From Synergistaceae bacterium (GTDB lineage: Bacteria > Synergistota > Synergistia > Synergistales > Synergistaceae): 8,130 nucleotides of DNA. A program made the translations under genes and the position numbers. Positions 6,180-8,130 of this stretch are shown here, piece after piece. A model generated the notes under the pieces. It was not told the origin of the DNA, made no database searches, and worked only from the letters and a program-made list of their open reading frames with translations. The stretch covers positions 1 through 8,130 of the forward strand of contig JAQVPO010000026.1 in the NCBI GenBank assembly GCA_028702015.1, read 5' to 3'. Positions within the stretch are counted from its first letter, which is position 1; each line of letters opens with the position of its first letter.

Positions 6180-6211
6180 GGTCCGGTGCTGGTTTCAGCT
6201 CCGGGCCTTTT
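6180..6211 (+). terminator. Strong orphan intrinsic terminator
   Basis: Positions 6180-6191 pair with 6196-6207 (GGTCCGGTGCTG with CAGCTCCGGGCC): 11 of 12 positions pair, including one G:U and one T:T mismatch, closed by a GTTT loop and followed directly by TTTT. This is a GC-rich intrinsic terminator on the + strand, about 325 nt past the regulator's stop. The 84-codon + strand frame that begins at 6177 runs straight through it and lacks a ribosome binding site, so I do not accept it as a gene. Confidence 0.75.
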
Positions 6212-6436
6212 CAATTATATCCCAAACAGGTACCTGGACACAGCCATATTTTCTGCTGCTCATTTTATGAGAGACAGGGAATCTTCTTCAGATCCTGCCT
6301 TTGAAAAATACCTCCGGCGGAGAGTTGATTATATCCCAGCCCTTAGGGCGTCCGGTCCATTCTCTGGTTATGTACATAATCGGCGGATAAAGCATTTTCA
6401 GCAGTCAAGGTCTTCAAATCAGCTATGCTGAAGAAA
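6212..6436. other. Gene-free region before the TetR promoter
   Basis: No credible gene. ATTATATCCCA occurs twice as a direct repeat (6214-6224 and 6328-6338). GCCCTTAGGGC (6339-6349) is a short palindrome. The 84-codon + frame across this segment has no start signal and I recognise nothing in it. It may mark the join between the AT-rich catabolic locus and the more GC-rich module to the right. Confidence 0.4.
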
Positions 6437-6487
6437 TTGACAAGTAAACGATCGTTAACTATAATGCAAAGTAAACGATTGTTTACT
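6437..6487 (+). promoter_or_regulatory. Consensus promoter with two overlapping TetR-type operators
   Basis: TTGACA (6437-6442) and TATAAT (6460-6465) are perfect consensus hexamers with the ideal 17-bp spacer. Operator 1, AGTAAACGATCGTTAACT (6443-6460), is an 18-bp palindrome with one mismatched pair that exactly fills the spacer. Operator 2, AGTAAACGATTGTTTACT (6470-6487), is an 18-bp palindrome with one mismatched central pair that covers the start site. They differ at only two positions and lie 27 bp apart. Binding at either would exclude RNA polymerase, so tight autorepression by the downstream TetR protein is the natural reading. Confidence 0.85.
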
Positions 6488-6505
6488 GAATAAAGGGGGG
6501 TCTTG

Positions 6506-7135
6506 ATGGCTGATACAAAAGAAAACATTCTGCATACAGCGCTGCGCCTGTTTGCGCGGGACGGATATGAGGCAGCTTCAGTAAGCTGCATTGCAGGGGA
6601 GCTTGGCATAACAAAAGGGGCTTTATACAGGCACTATAAGAATAAGCGTGACATATTTGACAGCATTGTTGAGCGTATGTGCCGGATAGATGTCGAAAGA
6701 GCGAAAAAGTATGAAGTTCCTGAAGAAACATTTGACAGATCTCCAGCGGCCTATCGCAGTACCGATATCGATAAGGTCAGGGCTTTCATTGAAGCGCAGT
6801 TTCATTTTTTGACGGAGGATGAGTTCGCCTGCAATTTCCGAAAAATGCTGATTTTAGAGCAATACAGAAATCCGGAAATAGCCGAACTCTATCAAAAATG
6901 CCTTGTAAGCGGGCCTGTCAGCTATATGGAAGATATATTCCGTGAAATGGTAGGACAGGGGCTTTGCGGCAAAAACGACCCGAAACAGCTTGCGCTTGAG
7001 TTTTATGCCCCCTTTTATCTGCTGCTTAGCATTTCGGATACAGCAGCAGGCAAGAAAGAGGCCGCCAGGCTGCTGAATGCACACATAGAGCGTTTTATTG
7101 AAAATAATTTCGCACGGCGTATTCGCACTGAGTGA
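6506..7135 (+). CDS. TetR/AcrR-family transcriptional regulator
   Basis: Cytosolic dimeric repressor of 209 aa. Start at ATG 6506, with AAAGGGGGG (6492-6500) five nt upstream; a TTG three nt earlier is less likely. The N-terminal domain (about 5-55) is classic TetR: ILHTALRLFARDGYEAASV, then the helix-turn-helix IAGELGITKGALYRHYKNKR (29-48) followed by DIF. The all-helical remainder (about 56-205), which binds the inducer and dimerises, is divergent as usual and has FRKMLILEQYRNPEIAELY (111-129). Gene order (repressor, then methyltransferase 43 nt on) and the two operators over its own promoter suggest it represses both genes and is released by a small molecule. The inducer cannot be named. 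Codon choice is more GC-rich than in the catabolic genes to the left, hinting at a separate origin. Confidence 0.9.
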   Translation: MADTKENILHTALRLFARDGYEAASVSCIAGELGITKGALYRHYKNKRDIFDSIVERMCRIDVERAKKYEVPEETFDRSPAAYRSTDIDKVRAFIEAQFHFLTEDEFACNFRKMLILEQYRNPEIAELYQKCLVSGPVSYMEDIFREMVGQGLCGKNDPKQLALEFYAPFYLLLSISDTAAGKKEAARLLNAHIERFIENNFARRIRTE

Positions 7136-7147
7136 CTTGTGCCGTGC
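7112..7147 (+). promoter_or_regulatory. Intercistronic hairpin between the TetR and methyltransferase genes
   Basis: GCACGGC (7112-7118) pairs perfectly with GCCGTGC (7141-7147). TTT/AAA pairs can extend the stem past a single bulged C at 7111. The loop is 22 nt and contains the TetR stop codon. There is no T-run, so it does not look like a terminator. It may slow RNA decay or set the ratio of the two products. Confidence 0.45.
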
Positions 7148-7178
7148 AAATTACAAAAAGAAGATAAGGAGTATGGCA

Positions 7179-7949
7179 ATGGAAGATATGACGATCCACG
7201 AAATTGATTTTGCTCTCATCAATGAATTTTTTGTTGAGCTTGAACGCCAGGGGCCGGGCAGCCCCAAAGAAACCATTAGGGCGTTAAGTTTTATCAGGGG
7301 TCTTTCAGACAGAACAAGAATTGCCGATCTGGGATGCGGTACAGGATTTCAGACAGCAGTACTGGCCCAGAATACAGAAGCGATGATCACTGCCCTTGAT
7401 CTTTCCCCGGACTCAGTCGGCAGACTCAACGCAAAAGCCGAAAGGCTTGGCCTGCAGGACAGGGTAAAGGGCATTGTCGGTTCAATGGATGATCTGCCGT
7501 TCCGGGATGAACAGTTCGATATCATATGGTCAGAGGGGGCTATTGCGAATATAGGATTTGAAAGGGGCCTGGCTCACTGGAAGCGATTTCTCAAAAAAGG
7601 CGGTTACGTTGCTGTGACATATGAGACATGGTTTACCGAGGAGCGTCCCGCTGAGATCGAGAAATGGTGGACGGACGCTGTCCCTGAAATCAGCACTATG
7701 GCCCGCAATATTTCCATCATGCAAAGGACAGGATACATCCCGGTCGCAGTATTTGCACTGCCTGAAAGCTGCTGGACAGAGAACTATTTTCTGCCGCAAA
7801 AAGCAAGGCAGGAAGAATTCCTGAAAAAACATGCAGGAAACAGGGGTGCTGAGAATATGATTGCATTCCTGAAGAGAGAGGCAGAACTGTATTCAAAATA
7901 CAAGAGTTACTATGGGTATGTGTTTTATGTGGGGCGAAAACATTGCTAA
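7179..7949 (+). CDS. Class I SAM-dependent methyltransferase, substrate unknown
   Basis: Soluble enzyme of 256 aa that should transfer a methyl group from S-adenosylmethionine. Start at ATG 7179 because AAGGAG (7166-7171) is 7 nt upstream; the in-frame ATG at 7173 is only 1 nt from it. Rossmann-type motifs are in order: motif I IADLGCGTGFQT (48-59), the acidic end of strand 2 TALDLSP (71-77), GSMDDLPF (101-108) near the adenine, FDIIWSEGAI (113-122) as motif IV/post-II, and LKKGGYVAVTYETWF (138-152). The N-terminal FFVELERQGPGSP (17-29) and C-terminal PESCWTENYFLPQ, KKHAGN and YSKYKSYYGYVFYVG match my memory of a Bacteroides/Firmicutes group of small-molecule-type methyltransferases known mainly from structural genomics, with no settled substrate. 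Under a TetR regulator, it may modify or detoxify a small molecule, but that is inference. The stop lies within a run of phased GCTAAGC repeats. Confidence 0.88.
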   Translation: MEDMTIHEIDFALINEFFVELERQGPGSPKETIRALSFIRGLSDRTRIADLGCGTGFQTAVLAQNTEAMITALDLSPDSVGRLNAKAERLGLQDRVKGIVGSMDDLPFRDEQFDIIWSEGAIANIGFERGLAHWKRFLKKGGYVAVTYETWFTEERPAEIEKWWTDAVPEISTMARNISIMQRTGYIPVAVFALPESCWTENYFLPQKARQEEFLKKHAGNRGAENMIAFLKREAELYSKYKSYYGYVFYVGRKHC

Positions 7950-8032
7950 GCAATGGCTGAGCATCGCTAAGCGGTTGCTAAGCAGTTGTGTAAAGCGTCA
8001 AACGATACTCAAACGTTCTCAAACAGTCGAAA
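7945..8032 (+). repeat. Short repeats phased at about 10.5 bp
   Basis: GCTAAGC or GCTGAGC starts at 7945, 7956, 7966 and 7977 (steps 11, 10, 11). TCAAAC then starts at 7998, 8009 and 8019 (steps 11, 10). A degenerate unit near 7988 (TGTAAAGC) and another at about 8028 (TCGAAAG) keep roughly the same rhythm. The first copy overlaps the methyltransferase stop codon. The AAA steps at 8000, 8011, 8021 and 8030 fall on nearly the same face of the helix, as in mildly curved DNA. Confidence 0.6.
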
Positions 8033-8040
8033 GATCTGAA

Positions 8041-8086
8041 CCCATGTCCCTCTCCGTCATCCAGGTATGACGGAGAGGGGCATGGG
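8041..8086 (+). terminator. Long perfect-stem hairpin downstream of the methyltransferase gene
   Basis: Positions 8041-8060 pair with 8067-8086 over 20 bp with one G:U wobble and a 6-nt loop (CCAGGT). Stability is high, and the position (about 90 nt after the stop) fits the 3' end of the tetR-methyltransferase transcript. The next bases are ATAAGG, not a T-run, so it is not a textbook intrinsic terminator. It may be an RNA-stabilising or REP-like element. Confidence 0.55.
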
Positions 8087-8130
8087 ATAAGGCCAGACCT
8101 GGATCCCAGCTCCACCCCCTACCGGGATGT
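8041..8130. repeat. Probable dispersed palindromic repeat, cut by the window edge
   Basis: Besides the 20-bp hairpin, ATCCAGGT (8059-8066, mostly loop) is complementary to ACCTGGAT (8097-8104), and ATCCC (8103-8107) to GGGAT (8124-8128). CTGGATCCCAGCT...GGGATG is the style of interspersed palindromic repeats seen between genes in several bacterial genomes. Only one copy is visible here, so the repeat status rests on appearance. Confidence 0.4.

Noticed and set aside
6177..6431. 84-codon + strand ORF
   Set aside because: It runs through a strong intrinsic terminator, has no ribosome binding site and no recognisable domain.
6343..6731. Minus-strand ORFs over the TetR promoter and gene start
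   Set aside because: Overlap the consensus promoter, the operators and the helix-turn-helix coding region in antisense; no start signals.
7098..7178. N-terminal extension of the methyltransferase overlapping tetR
   Set aside because: No start signal; the AAGGAG at 7166-7171 clearly serves the ATG at 7179, and family members start near this point.
7945..8032. CRISPR array
   Set aside because: Units of 6-7 bp at ~10.5-bp steps have no spacers of CRISPR length.
1..8130. tRNA, rRNA or phage genes
   Set aside because: No cloverleaf, rRNA signature or phage structural/integrase motif seen in any frame.

Overview
The window reads as an accessory, catabolic stretch of a bacterial chromosome, with every convincing gene on the + strand. 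Consensus TTGACA/TATAAT promoters, strong GGAGG-type ribosome binding sites, an AT-rich left half and the gene families point to an anaerobic, Gram-positive-like bacterium (Bacillota, or possibly Synergistota). The window alone cannot fix the taxon.

Left edge (1-700): decayed mobile-element DNA. A short open stretch enters from the left edge (1-72). It is followed by a hairpin that buries a ribosome binding site, then by the first ~38 codons of an IS256-like transposase broken by a nonsense codon and truncated. A doubtful minus-strand ORF (402-677) fills the rest.

Centre (658-5854): a coherent catabolic locus. A consensus promoter bracketed by an 8-bp inverted repeat drives a guanidino-modifying-enzyme (arginine deiminase/DDAH/amidinotransferase superfamily) hydrolase. 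A 12-TM NhaC-family carrier follows after a short gap, then an intrinsic terminator or attenuator, an argininosuccinate lyase homologue, and a GntR/FCD regulator with its own promoter. No argG, arcB, arcC or other urea-cycle or ADI-pathway gene is present. The inferred job is uptake and breakdown of an arginine-related compound: a succinylated guanidine such as argininosuccinate, or an analogue. The lyase would release fumarate and the hydrolase would attack the guanidino carbon. This substrate assignment is inference.

Gene-free gap (5855-6436): about 580 bp without a credible gene but with a strong orphan terminator hairpin (6180-6207).

Right part (6437-8130): a self-contained two-gene module of visibly higher G+C. 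A TetR-family repressor gene has a perfect-consensus promoter overlaid by two near-identical 18-bp operators. Behind it lies a class I SAM-dependent methyltransferase gene, with an intercistronic hairpin between them. Past the methyltransferase stop lie an ~10.5-bp-phased short repeat array (7945-8032) and a 20-bp perfect-stem hairpin whose loop can pair with a downstream segment (8041-8130). The latter looks like the edge of a dispersed palindromic repeat.
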